This document shows, one piece after another, positions 7,946 to 16,203 of a DNA stretch of 64,000 nucleotides (the first letter of the stretch is position 1; every line of letters starts with the position of its first letter). The notes under the pieces are model-generated. The model did no database searches and was not told where the DNA came from. It worked only from the letters and a program-made list of their open reading frames with translations. Location of the stretch: positions 930,001 through 994,000 of the forward strand of contig NZ_JAUSUR010000001.1 of assembly GCF_030814225.1 (NCBI RefSeq), read 5' to 3'. The DNA comes from Breznakia pachnodae (GTDB lineage Bacteria; Bacillota_I; Bacilli_A; Erysipelotrichales; Erysipelotrichaceae). Made by a program: the position numbers and the translations under genes.

Positions 7946-8269
7946 CTATTTACTCTCTAAGGAAATTAATCTTTTATATACATCAATCATTTCATCAGCT
8001 ATAATTTTAAATCCTTCAGCACTCATCAGTTGATCTTCTGCATGCAAAAGCAAAAGTGTAATTGTACTTGATTCACCTGATGCTTCTTGCTGAATCAGCT
8101 TGGCATGAGCATGATGTCCTTCAACAAATACCGCTTCTCCTTCTTTCATAAGTTTCTCTGCGCCTTCAATATCACCCTGCTTTGCTAATTGAATTGCTTC
8201 AATATACATACTTCTGGCAGAGCCTACGGCAGAGATAATCTGAAAGCTTATTAGTTCTACGCCTTCCAC
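7946..8269 (-). CDS. PTS lactose/cellobiose-family EIIA component
   Basis: A 107-residue three-helix EIIA of the lactose/cellobiose family. The phosphorylated His lies in LLLLHAEDQLMSAE near residues 73-86. Helix 1 carries the common ISAVGSARSMYIEAIQLAK. It starts 3 bp after the EIIB stop at 8273. No EIIC gene is adjacent; the nearest is the EIIC at 16204-17538, whose operon has an EIIB but no EIIA. This EIIA therefore probably supplies that transporter. Confidence 0.93.
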   Translation of the reverse strand: MEGVELISFQIISAVGSARSMYIEAIQLAKQGDIEGAEKLMKEGEAVFVEGHHAHAKLIQQEASGESSTITLLLLHAEDQLMSAEGFKIIADEMIDVYKRLISLESK

Positions 8270-8272
8270 TAT

Positions 8273-8572
8273 TTATTCTCCAATCAACTCAACAGCACGT
8301 TTCATTACTGCTTTACCATCCATCATTCCATATGCAGCCATATCGATTGCTTCTACTGGACATGATACATCTTCTTTAATTTTGCTTAGTTGGTATCTTA
8401 CTTGTGGTCCAAGTAATACTAAGTCAGCATCCTTTGTAACTTCTTTTACTTCTGAAACTGAGTAAGCTGCAATATCTGCTTCAAAGTTCATCGCTGCAGC
8501 TGCCTCTTCCATCTTTTTCACTAACATACTTGTTGACATTCCTGCTGCACATAATAATACAATTTTCTTCAT
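8273..8572 (-). CDS. PTS lactose/cellobiose-family EIIB component
   Basis: A 99-residue cellobiose-type EIIB with the phosphocysteine loop IVLLCAAGMSTSMLVKKME (Cys8). It is followed directly by its EIIA. AAGGAGGAAATACGG precedes the start. It is a different subtype from the EIIB at 9932, whose loop is LCDAGVSSNR, and is closer to the EIIB at 40200. Two intact EIIBs and one broken copy in 2 kb suggest that a PTS module has been remodelled here. Confidence 0.93.
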   Translation of the reverse strand: MKKIVLLCAAGMSTSMLVKKMEEAAAAMNFEADIAAYSVSEVKEVTKDADLVLLGPQVRYQLSKIKEDVSCPVEAIDMAAYGMMDGKAVMKRAVELIGE

Positions 8573-8626
8573 CCGTATTTCCTCCTTAAATATTATACGT
8601 TTTGACTATTATATCTTTCCTTTATT

Positions 8627-8840
8627 ATAACCATTATATTACCAATATTTAAAGTACTAAAATCATTTACTGAAATAATTTCCACTTTAACCTCTGGTAA
8701 CATCTTCCTAACCTTCTGTGAATTAAATTAAACCTGAGGACTTAAGAGTACCATATCCATGTTTTTTCCTAATTCATAAAAGTCTGAAACTGTCCCCGTT
8801 TCAGTTTACAATTTAATTTCTGATACTCTATTTCATGGTT
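8627..8840 (-). pseudogene. Decayed copy of the EIIB gene at 9932-10234
   Basis: This stretch matches 9955-10170 closely at the DNA level, for example sharing GGTACTC(T/C)TAAGTCC and the FNSQKV(R/K)KMLPEVKVE block. On the minus strand it reads YELGKNMDMVLLSPQV, then an in-frame TAA at 8728-8730, then FNSQKVRKMLPEVKVE. The 5' part with the phosphocysteine loop is missing and the KSGAISDF segment is frameshifted. It is a partial duplicate and cannot make a working EIIB. Together with the intact gene it brackets the ferredoxin gene as direct repeats. Confidence 0.88.
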
Positions 8841-8860
8841 ATTTAATGATTACCTTAAGT

Positions 8861-8881
8861 CATTTTAGAATATCTAAAATG
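8861..8881. repeat. Perfect 9-bp hairpin in the 8573-8942 gap
   Basis: CATTTTAGA-ATA-TCTAAAATG. It lies between the EIIB remnant and the end of the ferredoxin gene. No clear U-tract follows on either strand, so it is a weak terminator at best. The rest of the gap holds only the EIIB remnant and AT-rich DNA. Confidence 0.5.
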
Positions 8882-8941
8882 ATTTTCATCTCTTTTTTTG
8901 ATTTCCCTATACTAATTCACTTTAAGTAAACAACTCTAATT

Positions 8942-9718
8942 TTATTGATTTGATTCTATAATTTCTTTTAGTGAAACATTACTATTACGAAATCTTTTTT
9001 TACTTTTCTCACCAATAACCCTAATAGAATTTTGCGGACAATTATGAGTGCATGAAAGACATCCTATACATTCCCCTTTAAAATCAGGTTCCTCTTTAAC
9101 CACAATATTATTGACAGGACAAACTTTTTCACAAATGCCACAACTTATGCATGTGCTTTCAACACAAAAGACTTTATCAAAGCTTTTTTTATAAATCCCT
9201 AGTTTTTTATCTCTTTTAGGAAATACTTTTTTTCGAGCGTACCTTGTTAATAACTTAGTTTTAATATTATTTCGGGGTATTTTGTTTACTTTTAATTCTA
9301 AATCTTTTCGTATATTAGCTATTTGTGTTTCTATATTTTTTCTTTCTTCCGTTTCAAGTTGCTCTTCAATTTTATATACAGGAAGATAGTTGTCAATCAT
9401 AATCAACGTATTGATATAAGACAGCTGTATATTATTTCTATTCGCTATTTTTTTTAGGTGAGAAATAGCTGAGCCATCATACATTCCATAAGTCATAATA
9501 ACAAAAATATATGAACTATCTATCTTCACACGGTCAAGAAACTCCTCAACATACTTAGGAACTCCCAACTCATAAATTGGAAAAACTATCCCCACTTTTT
9601 CATCTGCAATTTCATAAACATTTTGCTTCACCATTTTTGGAATGGAATATATATCTTCACCTATTTTTTTCGCTACATAAAGGTTATTACCTGTAGCTGT
9701 AAAATATAGTATTTTCAT
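8942..9718 (-). CDS. EFR1-type ferredoxin-flavodoxin protein
   Basis: The N-terminal half is a flavodoxin-like domain beginning MKILYFTATGNNLYVAKKI, where FTATGN is the flavin phosphate loop. The C-terminal quarter holds two 4Fe-4S clusters, CISCGICEKVCP and CIGCLSCTHNCP. EFR1-type proteins are single-polypeptide electron carriers; partners are not known. I chose the ATG at 9718 because the conserved fold begins there. A GTG at 9763 with AGGAG close upstream is an alternative and would add 15 residues. The gene is flanked by the intact and the broken EIIB copies and has no evident link to sugar uptake, which suggests an insertion into the PTS operon. Confidence 0.85.
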   Translation of the reverse strand: MKILYFTATGNNLYVAKKIGEDIYSIPKMVKQNVYEIADEKVGIVFPIYELGVPKYVEEFLDRVKIDSSYIFVIMTYGMYDGSAISHLKKIANRNNIQLSYINTLIMIDNYLPVYKIEEQLETEERKNIETQIANIRKDLELKVNKIPRNNIKTKLLTRYARKKVFPKRDKKLGIYKKSFDKVFCVESTCISCGICEKVCPVNNIVVKEEPDFKGECIGCLSCTHNCPQNSIRVIGEKSKKRFRNSNVSLKEIIESNQ

Positions 9719-9931
9719 GTTTTTTTGTATGATTAAATCATTTCTTAAGGATGAAAGAATCACACTTCTCCTTTCATAATTTCTATAATACAATTGTAAC
9801 TGCACAGTCCTTATATCAATTTACTGTTTAACTAAACAAAAGATAGTACTATCATAAGATTTATTTCATTAGTAATTAATACTTGGTTTTGGCAATAAAA
9901 TCCACTGTTTTAAAATCATCAACTTTCCAAT

Positions 9932-10234
9932 TTATTCTCCGGACAACTTCGCAACACAATTAATTACATTTGCAATATTTAAAGTACCAAAATCATTTAC
10001 CGAAATAACTTCTACTTTAACCTCAGGTAACATCTTCTTAACCTTCTGTGAATTAAAGCGAACCTGTGGACTTAGGAGTACCATATCCATGTTTTTTCCT
10101 AATTCATAAAAGTCTGAAATTGCTCCCGATTTCAGTATACAATTTAATTTCTGATGCTCTATCTCTTGTTTCATCTTATCAATAAATCGATTAGATGAAA
10201 CACCAGCATCACATAATACTAATATTTTATACAT
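9932..10234 (-). CDS. PTS lactose/cellobiose-family EIIB component (apiose-type operon)
   Basis: A 100-residue cellobiose-type EIIB with the phosphocysteine loop LVLCDAGVSSNRF (Cys8) and the family's VLLSPQVRF segment. It starts 7 bp after the stop of the DUF4038 hydrolase gene and ends the LacI-controlled operon that begins with the EIIC at 17538. A partial, broken copy lies at 8627-8840. No EIIA follows directly; the EIIA at 7946 is the nearest candidate partner. Confidence 0.93.
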   Translation of the reverse strand: MYKILVLCDAGVSSNRFIDKMKQEIEHQKLNCILKSGAISDFYELGKNMDMVLLSPQVRFNSQKVKKMLPEVKVEVISVNDFGTLNIANVINCVAKLSGE

Positions 10235-10241
10235 CTACAAC

Positions 10242-11525
10242 CTACTTTCTTTTATTCAATACAATTAAGACATCTCTTTTAAATCGATGAGTTTCAAGCA
10301 ATTGTTTTCCATTCTTTTCTACTATTTTCGTATATCCTACTCTACCATCTTCAAGATCATACATCTTAATATCATAATCCGATACATCTTTATTAACATA
10401 CAATTGTGTATTAATAGGTAAATAAATAAATATTTTATCTTCATTTGTTGTTGCAGCACAACAAATCTGTTCATTTTTAAATTCAATAACATCTTTATTT
10501 GGAATCAGTTTATCCAACTTATAACTTTCAAATATATGGCGTATAAAACCATAATCCCAGGCTCCAGGAAAATGAATTGCTTCATTCCATGGTGATGGTT
10601 GATCAAATCCTTCTCCTAGTTCACTGGCAAATGATTTTCCAAAGGAATGCCAACTGTAAATCCCGGCTGCACCATAGGTAACCCCACTATATGCACCAGA
10701 CAATAAACTCATCCATGCTGCTCGACGAATATCAAACTCATAGAAGCGTCCATATACTTGTCCTGAATTTCCCATCTGTTCATAACATGGTTCACTATTT
10801 AAAGAAGGTTTATCTACCTTTTCATAAAAATGTTTCGCTAACGTAATTGGCATATTCATATTTTCTGGTTTTCCATTATGTCCTGATTGAAACATAATAA
10901 AATCTGATTGTTCTTCCAGTACTTTTGGCAAATCTGTAAATCTACCTTTTATATGAAATGTCTGTAATTGTTTTGGTGATAATTCATGCAGCATATCAGA
11001 TGCCTTTTTATAGTGTTGAATTGTTTTATCTGTATTAAAATCTGTATCACCACTAATTATATAAATTGGATCAAACTTAGTGAATGTTTCATTCACTTTT
11101 CTCACATATGTATCAATTGCATCAAATGGCATTATGTTATTTGAAATAGCATTACTTGCCCATGTATCAGGAACATAGTTACACCACAATACAACTAGTG
11201 CTAATTCAAAACCCTGATCCTTAGCCTTTTTACACATCCCTGCGGCATGATTAAAATATTCCTGATTCAAACTATTAAAATCAAAACTTCCATCTTCATG
11301 TTTTGCGTATGGTGAATACTTTAAACCCGTTGCACTTGCATCCCACTGTGGAAGAATATTGATTTGCAATACATTAAACCCCTGGTTCTTACGATAATCT
11401 AAATAATAATCCCAGTCATCATCAGTGATATTCGTAAATGCACTCCAGCAAGTATCTGCAAGATAAAAGAAATGCTTCCCATCTTTTTCAAATGTATTCA
11501 ATTCTTTATTGATTGTTAATCCCAT
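10242..11525 (-). CDS. DUF4038 glycoside hydrolase, GH140 (apiosidase)-like
   Basis: The N-terminal domain starts with the DUF4038 pattern: HFFYLADTCWSAFTNIT, then LDYRKNQGFNVLQINILPQW. Counted from a GTG three codons upstream, D163 in IISGDTDF and E248 in LNSEPCYE are the likely catalytic pair, matching the Asp/Glu arrangement of the GH140 apiosidases of Bacteroides. A C-terminal beta domain fills about residues 345-430. No signal peptide is present, so the enzyme acts on sugar already imported, probably as a phosphorylated disaccharide. I start at the ATG at 11525, with AGGTG 6 bp before it. Neighbouring isomerase, kinase and split transketolase match D-apiose breakdown, which supports apiosidase activity, but the family also contains unassigned members. 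Confidence 0.85.
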   Translation of the reverse strand: MGLTINKELNTFEKDGKHFFYLADTCWSAFTNITDDDWDYYLDYRKNQGFNVLQINILPQWDASATGLKYSPYAKHEDGSFDFNSLNQEYFNHAAGMCKKAKDQGFELALVVLWCNYVPDTWASNAISNNIMPFDAIDTYVRKVNETFTKFDPIYIISGDTDFNTDKTIQHYKKASDMLHELSPKQLQTFHIKGRFTDLPKVLEEQSDFIMFQSGHNGKPENMNMPITLAKHFYEKVDKPSLNSEPCYEQMGNSGQVYGRFYEFDIRRAAWMSLLSGAYSGVTYGAAGIYSWHSFGKSFASELGEGFDQPSPWNEAIHFPGAWDYGFIRHIFESYKLDKLIPNKDVIEFKNEQICCAATTNEDKIFIYLPINTQLYVNKDVSDYDIKMYDLEDGRVGYTKIVEKNGKQLLETHRFKRDVLIVLNKRK

Positions 11526-11526
11526 A

Positions 11527-12942
11527 TTATTCACCTCGGATAATTGATTTTATCTCTTCTTCATTACCATCATATAAATCTGGAACCAATCCGTCAATAT
11601 ATTTACAAGCTTCATATACTTGTGGAAGGATATCTTCATGAATTCCAACACAGTGGTGAACATAAGGTCCACTCACTAATTTATCTTCTAATTTTCTAAG
11701 ATTTTCTACTTCAATCCACACATAGGTCCCTTGATTGAATGGTCCTTCAATTCCTTTTGCTTTTCCCATTAATAATTTATATTCACCATTATCTCCATCA
11801 AAACGAATAATACTCATATTACCACCTTTTAATTCCCCATGTAATGCTCCTGGATGTGAGTGATTAAAAGCAAATGGCGCTCCAAACGTTGGTTTTGTTT
11901 TCATTAAGGAATGTGGCCAAGGTCCACAGTGTTGTAATAATTCTCCATTATCATTACTTGGATGTGGAACTGTCCAATCTGCAAAGAACGGCAGTTTATC
12001 TGCTCTTGATGCAGCCTGTGCAATAATCGATGTAATCGCACCATGAATATCAGTTTCACAGGTCACAGGAAATCCTTCATCTCCTAACAGTGAATTGGCA
12101 ACACACGGGAACATTCCCAGTTCACTCTGTAACGCATTCCAGCACTGTATCGCTGCTGCTTTACAGTTGTATCGTTTGGCAATTGCTGCAATTGCTAGTT
12201 TTAAACAGGCTGTTCCCTCTACATCTTCAGGGTTTACATTTACAATCATATGTCGTTCAATGAATTGAATTGTTTTCTTAATTTCTTCCTGGTGGTGTTC
12301 TCTTTGATACTTCATTTCTTCTTTAATTTCAGTAAATGCAATTGGGTGAATACGAATATCGAATCGTTCCAATAACTCCCCTTCATTTACCATCATTGTC
12401 CAGAATCCTGCTGGACGAGTTGAGATCTGAAGAATCGTTAATCCTCGCATTTCTTTCACAATATTTGCAGTTGCAAGAAATCTGTATACACCTTCTTCAA
12501 AGCGCTTATCATCTAACTCGCAAGATGTAAGATAGGTAAACTTGCACTGAAATCTACGCAGGATTTTTCCTGTCGCAAACAATCCACACTGAGTATCCCG
12601 CAGACGACTTCCATCTTCTAAAGGACTTTCATCTCTTGGACCCCACAGTAGTACAGGTAAATTCAGACGTTTCGCTACCTTTGCGACCAAATCTTCAGTT
12701 CCAAAGTTACAGTGGGGAAAGAAAAGTGCATCTACTTCCTGATCTTTCATCTTTTTTATAACTACTTCTACATCTTGCTCATCAAACAGTAATCCCTCTT
12801 CATTTACATCCATAATATCTACATAATCAACTTTAAGTTCATCTAATTTCTTAAGAATTAATTGATTAAATTTAATAGCATCATCTTTACTAAAGATATT
12901 TCTTCTTGTTCCTATCACCCCAAGTTTCACATTGTATTTCAT
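11527..12942 (-). CDS. L-fucose/L-arabinose isomerase-family sugar isomerase
   Basis: A 471-residue enzyme of the fucose/arabinose isomerase superfamily, with an N-terminal Rossmann-like half (KLGVIGTRRNIFSKDDAI, ALFFPHCNFGTEDLVAKVAK) and a C-terminal half containing AAAIQCWNALQSELGMFPC, VTCETDIHGAITSI and NHSHPGALHGELKGGN. The Glu, Asp and His residues there are typical manganese ligands in this family. I start at the ATG at 12942, preceded by GGAAGGAGAATACAG; an upstream TTG has no ribosome binding site. It lies between the kinase and the DUF4038 hydrolase, so it probably converts the liberated aldose to a ketose; D-apiose to apulose is the predicted reaction. I cannot confirm that it belongs to the same subfamily as the characterised D-apiose isomerase. 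Confidence 0.85.
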   Translation of the reverse strand: MKYNVKLGVIGTRRNIFSKDDAIKFNQLILKKLDELKVDYVDIMDVNEEGLLFDEQDVEVVIKKMKDQEVDALFFPHCNFGTEDLVAKVAKRLNLPVLLWGPRDESPLEDGSRLRDTQCGLFATGKILRRFQCKFTYLTSCELDDKRFEEGVYRFLATANIVKEMRGLTILQISTRPAGFWTMMVNEGELLERFDIRIHPIAFTEIKEEMKYQREHHQEEIKKTIQFIERHMIVNVNPEDVEGTACLKLAIAAIAKRYNCKAAAIQCWNALQSELGMFPCVANSLLGDEGFPVTCETDIHGAITSIIAQAASRADKLPFFADWTVPHPSNDNGELLQHCGPWPHSLMKTKPTFGAPFAFNHSHPGALHGELKGGNMSIIRFDGDNGEYKLLMGKAKGIEGPFNQGTYVWIEVENLRKLEDKLVSGPYVHHCVGIHEDILPQVYEACKYIDGLVPDLYDGNEEEIKSIIRGE

Positions 12943-12979
12943 CTGTATTCTCCTTCCGTATTGTTTCAATCAATTACAA

Positions 12980-14446
12980 TCAGTGTTTCACTGAATACAC
13001 TGTTGTCTCAATTGCATTTTTCCATGTATTAATTTTTTCTTTTCTTACTTTCTCATCCATTGAAGGAGTAAATATAAGCTCTTCTTTATGCATATTTTGT
13101 AGTTCACTTTTAGTTTTTAATCCCAAGCCAATCATTGCTATACAATAGGAACCTAAAGCACTTAATAACATTCCTTTATTAATAACCACTTCACTTTCAC
13201 ACAAGTCTGCTATTAACTGCATTAAGCAAGGATTTTGAATTCCCCCACCATCAATATGAATTGTAGGTACTGAGGTCTTCACCAAGTCCTTTAGTTCTTC
13301 AATCGCATCATAAATTTGAAATGCAATTGATTCTACTCCTGCGCAGATAATATTATATTTATTAGTATCACGTGATATTCCCTGAATACTTGCTTTTGCA
13401 TCTGCCAGCCAATATGGATTTCCTAATCCAACAAATGCTGGAACAACACTTACTCCATTTGCATCATAGGTTTCGCATATTTCATTTAACTCGCAATCGT
13501 CTTCAAACAATCCAAGTTGATCTCGCATCCAATTTAATGTATCTGTACTACTGTGAATAATTGCTTCACTTGCATAAACACTTTCGCTTTTTAAACTCCA
13601 AGCTAGTGTATTCACTATACCAGTCGCTTTCTTTAATACATTCTCTCCTGTATTCATAAGTACACTTGATCCAGTCCCAATGGTTGCTTTTGTCTGTCCA
13701 ACTTCAAAACAATGCTGTGCAAACAAAGAGGCTTGCGAGTCACCAATTACACCAATAATTGGTATTTCTTTCAGTTGTCCATTTAATGTAGTATAACCAA
13801 AAATTTCATCACTACTCTTTATCTCTGGTAATATTTCCTTGGAAACTCCAAATATATCTAATAATTCTAAATCCCAGTCTTTTTCTTTTAAATTATATAG
13901 CAGAGTTCGTGATGCATTTGTATGATCACAAACATGATTCTTTTTATTTGTCAGATTATAAATCAGCCAACTTTCGATTGTTCCAAACATGTGATTTTCT
14001 GGTTTAAGATTATACTTGTCAAATATCCATTTTATTTTTGTAGCACTAAAATATGGATCTACTTTTAATCCTGTTTTGGCAGTAATAGTTTCTTCTTTTT
14101 CTTTTAGTTGTTCACAAAGATCACTTGTTCTTCTGCATTGCCATACAATTGCATTATGAACTGGTTTTGCATTATGGGTTTCCCACACAACTGTTGTTTC
14201 TCTTTGATTTGTGATTGATAAAGCAATGATATGGTCTTTCACTTCTTTATTTCTATTTAATAGTTCTTCCAGTGACTTATACACATTGTTCATGATTTCG
14301 TTTGCATCACGTTCCACCCATCCTTTTTGAGGATAAATCTGTTTATGTTTTATCGATACGGTATCCACAATTTTTCCATTTGCATCAATCATCATCGCTT
14401 TCGTTGCAGTAGTACTTTGATCAATTGTTAGTATATACTGTTTCAT
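12980..14446 (-). CDS. FGGY-family carbohydrate kinase (predicted apulose kinase)
   Basis: A 488-residue kinase of the FGGY (glycerol/xylulose kinase) family. The phosphate-binding loop is TIDQSTTATKAM at residues 7-18, followed by KGWVERDANEI and the NQRE motif ITNQRETTVVW. GVIGDSQASLF and IGTGSSVLMNTG mark the ATPase core, with IHIDGGGIQNPCLMQ near the C-terminus. It resembles glycerol kinases in several segments, yet the operon has no glycerol genes. Its ATG overlaps the upstream transketolase stop (TAATG), so translation is coupled. With isomerase and split transketolase beside it, phosphorylation of apulose at position 4 is the best prediction. Confidence 0.9.
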   Translation of the reverse strand: MKQYILTIDQSTTATKAMMIDANGKIVDTVSIKHKQIYPQKGWVERDANEIMNNVYKSLEELLNRNKEVKDHIIALSITNQRETTVVWETHNAKPVHNAIVWQCRRTSDLCEQLKEKEETITAKTGLKVDPYFSATKIKWIFDKYNLKPENHMFGTIESWLIYNLTNKKNHVCDHTNASRTLLYNLKEKDWDLELLDIFGVSKEILPEIKSSDEIFGYTTLNGQLKEIPIIGVIGDSQASLFAQHCFEVGQTKATIGTGSSVLMNTGENVLKKATGIVNTLAWSLKSESVYASEAIIHSSTDTLNWMRDQLGLFEDDCELNEICETYDANGVSVVPAFVGLGNPYWLADAKASIQGISRDTNKYNIICAGVESIAFQIYDAIEELKDLVKTSVPTIHIDGGGIQNPCLMQLIADLCESEVVINKGMLLSALGSYCIAMIGLGLKTKSELQNMHKEELIFTPSMDEKVRKEKINTWKNAIETTVYSVKH

Positions 14447-15378
14447 TATCCTAATAATTGTTTCGCTTCAGAAATTACATTTTCAATATTCAGTCCATAA
14501 TAATCAAATAGTTCTTTACTATTTCCTGACATTGTAATTTCATCTGGAATTCCTAATATTTTCATTTTCGCTGGACAATGTTGTGTAACTGTAGCTGCAA
14601 CCAAAGAACCAAGTCCACCATTCACACTATGCTCTTCCATAGTGATGATTGCTTTTGTTTCTTTTGCAGCCTTAATAACTGCAGCTTCGTCAAATGGTTT
14701 AATTGTATGAATATTTAGTACTCTGGTACTAATTCCAAGTGCTTCCAGTTCTTTTGCACTATCAATTGCAATACTAACCATTTCTCCAGTTGCCACAATC
14801 GTCAAATCACTACCATCTTTCATCATTGATGCTTTACCGATTTCAAAATCAAACGCTTCACTTTCATGAATCTGTTCAACTGGATTTCTGCCTACACGAA
14901 TATAAGTTGGAATATCATCATGTATAATTTGCCTTATCATTTTTCTTGTTTCATATCCATCTGCTGGAACTAAAATACGTAAGTTTGGAATTGCATTTAA
15001 CACTGCCAAATCCTGTAAGGAATGATGACTCATCCCAAGTGCTCCATAGCTTACTCCTGCACTAATACCAATCAATTTTACGTTGGTATTTGAATAGGCA
15101 ACATCAACTTTAATCTGTTCAATACTTCTCATTGTAAGAAAACTTGCAGGTGATGCAACAAACACTTTTTTTCCTGAATGGGCAAGTCCTGCTGCCACTC
15201 CTACCAGATTTTGTTCGGCGATTCCTAGTTCTACTGTACGCTGTGGATATTTATCAGCGAATTCTCCTAAAGATGCAGATCCTCGAGAATCACTGACTGC
15301 AATACAGATATCTTTATCATGTAGTGCTTCTTCAACCAAACAGTCACATATTACTTTTCGGTTTGCTATTTTACTCAT
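14446..15378 (-). CDS. Transketolase-family C-terminal subunit
   Basis: A 310-residue protein with the pyrimidine-binding and C-terminal domains of transketolase. SVSDSRGSASLGEF-like start, then VELGIAEQNLVGVAAGLA, holds the Glu that activates thiamine diphosphate; MEEHSVNGGLGSLVA lies in the C-terminal domain. It pairs with the N-terminal subunit encoded just before it. I start at the ATG at 15378, which overlaps the preceding stop by 8 bp and has GGAG 9 bp upstream. An upstream in-frame extension would only translate the other gene's DNA in a second frame. Split transketolases of this kind include the apulose-4-phosphate transketolase AptA/AptB. Confidence 0.92.
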   Translation of the reverse strand: MSKIANRKVICDCLVEEALHDKDICIAVSDSRGSASLGEFADKYPQRTVELGIAEQNLVGVAAGLAHSGKKVFVASPASFLTMRSIEQIKVDVAYSNTNVKLIGISAGVSYGALGMSHHSLQDLAVLNAIPNLRILVPADGYETRKMIRQIIHDDIPTYIRVGRNPVEQIHESEAFDFEIGKASMMKDGSDLTIVATGEMVSIAIDSAKELEALGISTRVLNIHTIKPFDEAAVIKAAKETKAIITMEEHSVNGGLGSLVAATVTQHCPAKMKILGIPDEITMSGNSKELFDYYGLNIENVISEAKQLLG

Positions 15379-16198
15379 TGTTATCTGCTCCTTCAACCTC
15401 TTTGATCGCTTGTTTATATTGTTCTTCATCCATAACCCCATGATGCCATTTTGCATTGTTTTCCATAAAAGAAACACCTTTTCCTTTAATTGTATCTGCA
15501 ATAATGACAATTGGTTTTCCTGTTATTGCCTTTGCTTCATCAAAAACTTGAATTAAGTCTTTATAATTATGTCCATTTACACTTATTACATGAAATCCAA
15601 ATGCTGACCATTTATCATGAAGTTGTTCAAGTGACATTACATCTTCAGTAGCACCACTAATCTGTAATCCATTACGATCAATAATCGCTACAAGATTGTC
15701 CAATTTATAATGAGAAGCAGCCATCGCTGCTTCCCAGATTGAACCTTCTGCTAATTCTCCATCACCCATAAGTACATAGGTGTAATATGGTTTTTCATCT
15801 TGTTTTGCTGCTATTGCCATTCCAACTGCAACCGATAATCCATGTCCAAGAGCACCCGTATTCATTTCAATACCTGAAATTTTATTATTTGGATGTCCAA
15901 TATATTTAGACTTGAACTGTGAAAAACTTTTTAAATCTTCTTTAGGAAAATAGCCTCGAATTGATAATGTACAAAATAAACTTTCCGCAATATGTCCTTT
16001 ACTTAATACAAATCGATCTCTTGTATCATTGTCAGGATTACTTGGATCAACATTCATTACATGATTGTATAGAACATTCAATATATCTGTACTAGATAGA
16101 GAGCCTCCTACATGTCCTGCACTTGATGCATAACATGTATCCAATACTGCTCTTCTTATCTCTTTTGCATTCGTTTCTAAGAGTTCAATATTTTTCAT
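15371..16198 (-). CDS. Transketolase-family N-terminal subunit
   Basis: A 275-residue protein equal to the thiamine-diphosphate-binding half of transketolase. The cofactor motif GDGELAEGSIWEAAM begins near residue 145 and ends with DRNGLQ. Other family segments are CYASSAGHVGGSLSSTDIL, FVLSKGH and GALGHGLSVAVGMA. It follows the EIIC stop by 5 bp and overlaps the C-terminal subunit gene. Because a housekeeping transketolase is a single long chain, a two-gene enzyme inside a sugar operon points to a dedicated ketose phosphate. Confidence 0.93.
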   Translation of the reverse strand: MKNIELLETNAKEIRRAVLDTCYASSAGHVGGSLSSTDILNVLYNHVMNVDPSNPDNDTRDRFVLSKGHIAESLFCTLSIRGYFPKEDLKSFSQFKSKYIGHPNNKISGIEMNTGALGHGLSVAVGMAIAAKQDEKPYYTYVLMGDGELAEGSIWEAAMAASHYKLDNLVAIIDRNGLQISGATEDVMSLEQLHDKWSAFGFHVISVNGHNYKDLIQVFDEAKAITGKPIVIIADTIKGKGVSFMENNAKWHHGVMDEEQYKQAIKEVEGADNNE

Positions 16199-16203
16199 TC
16201 TAT

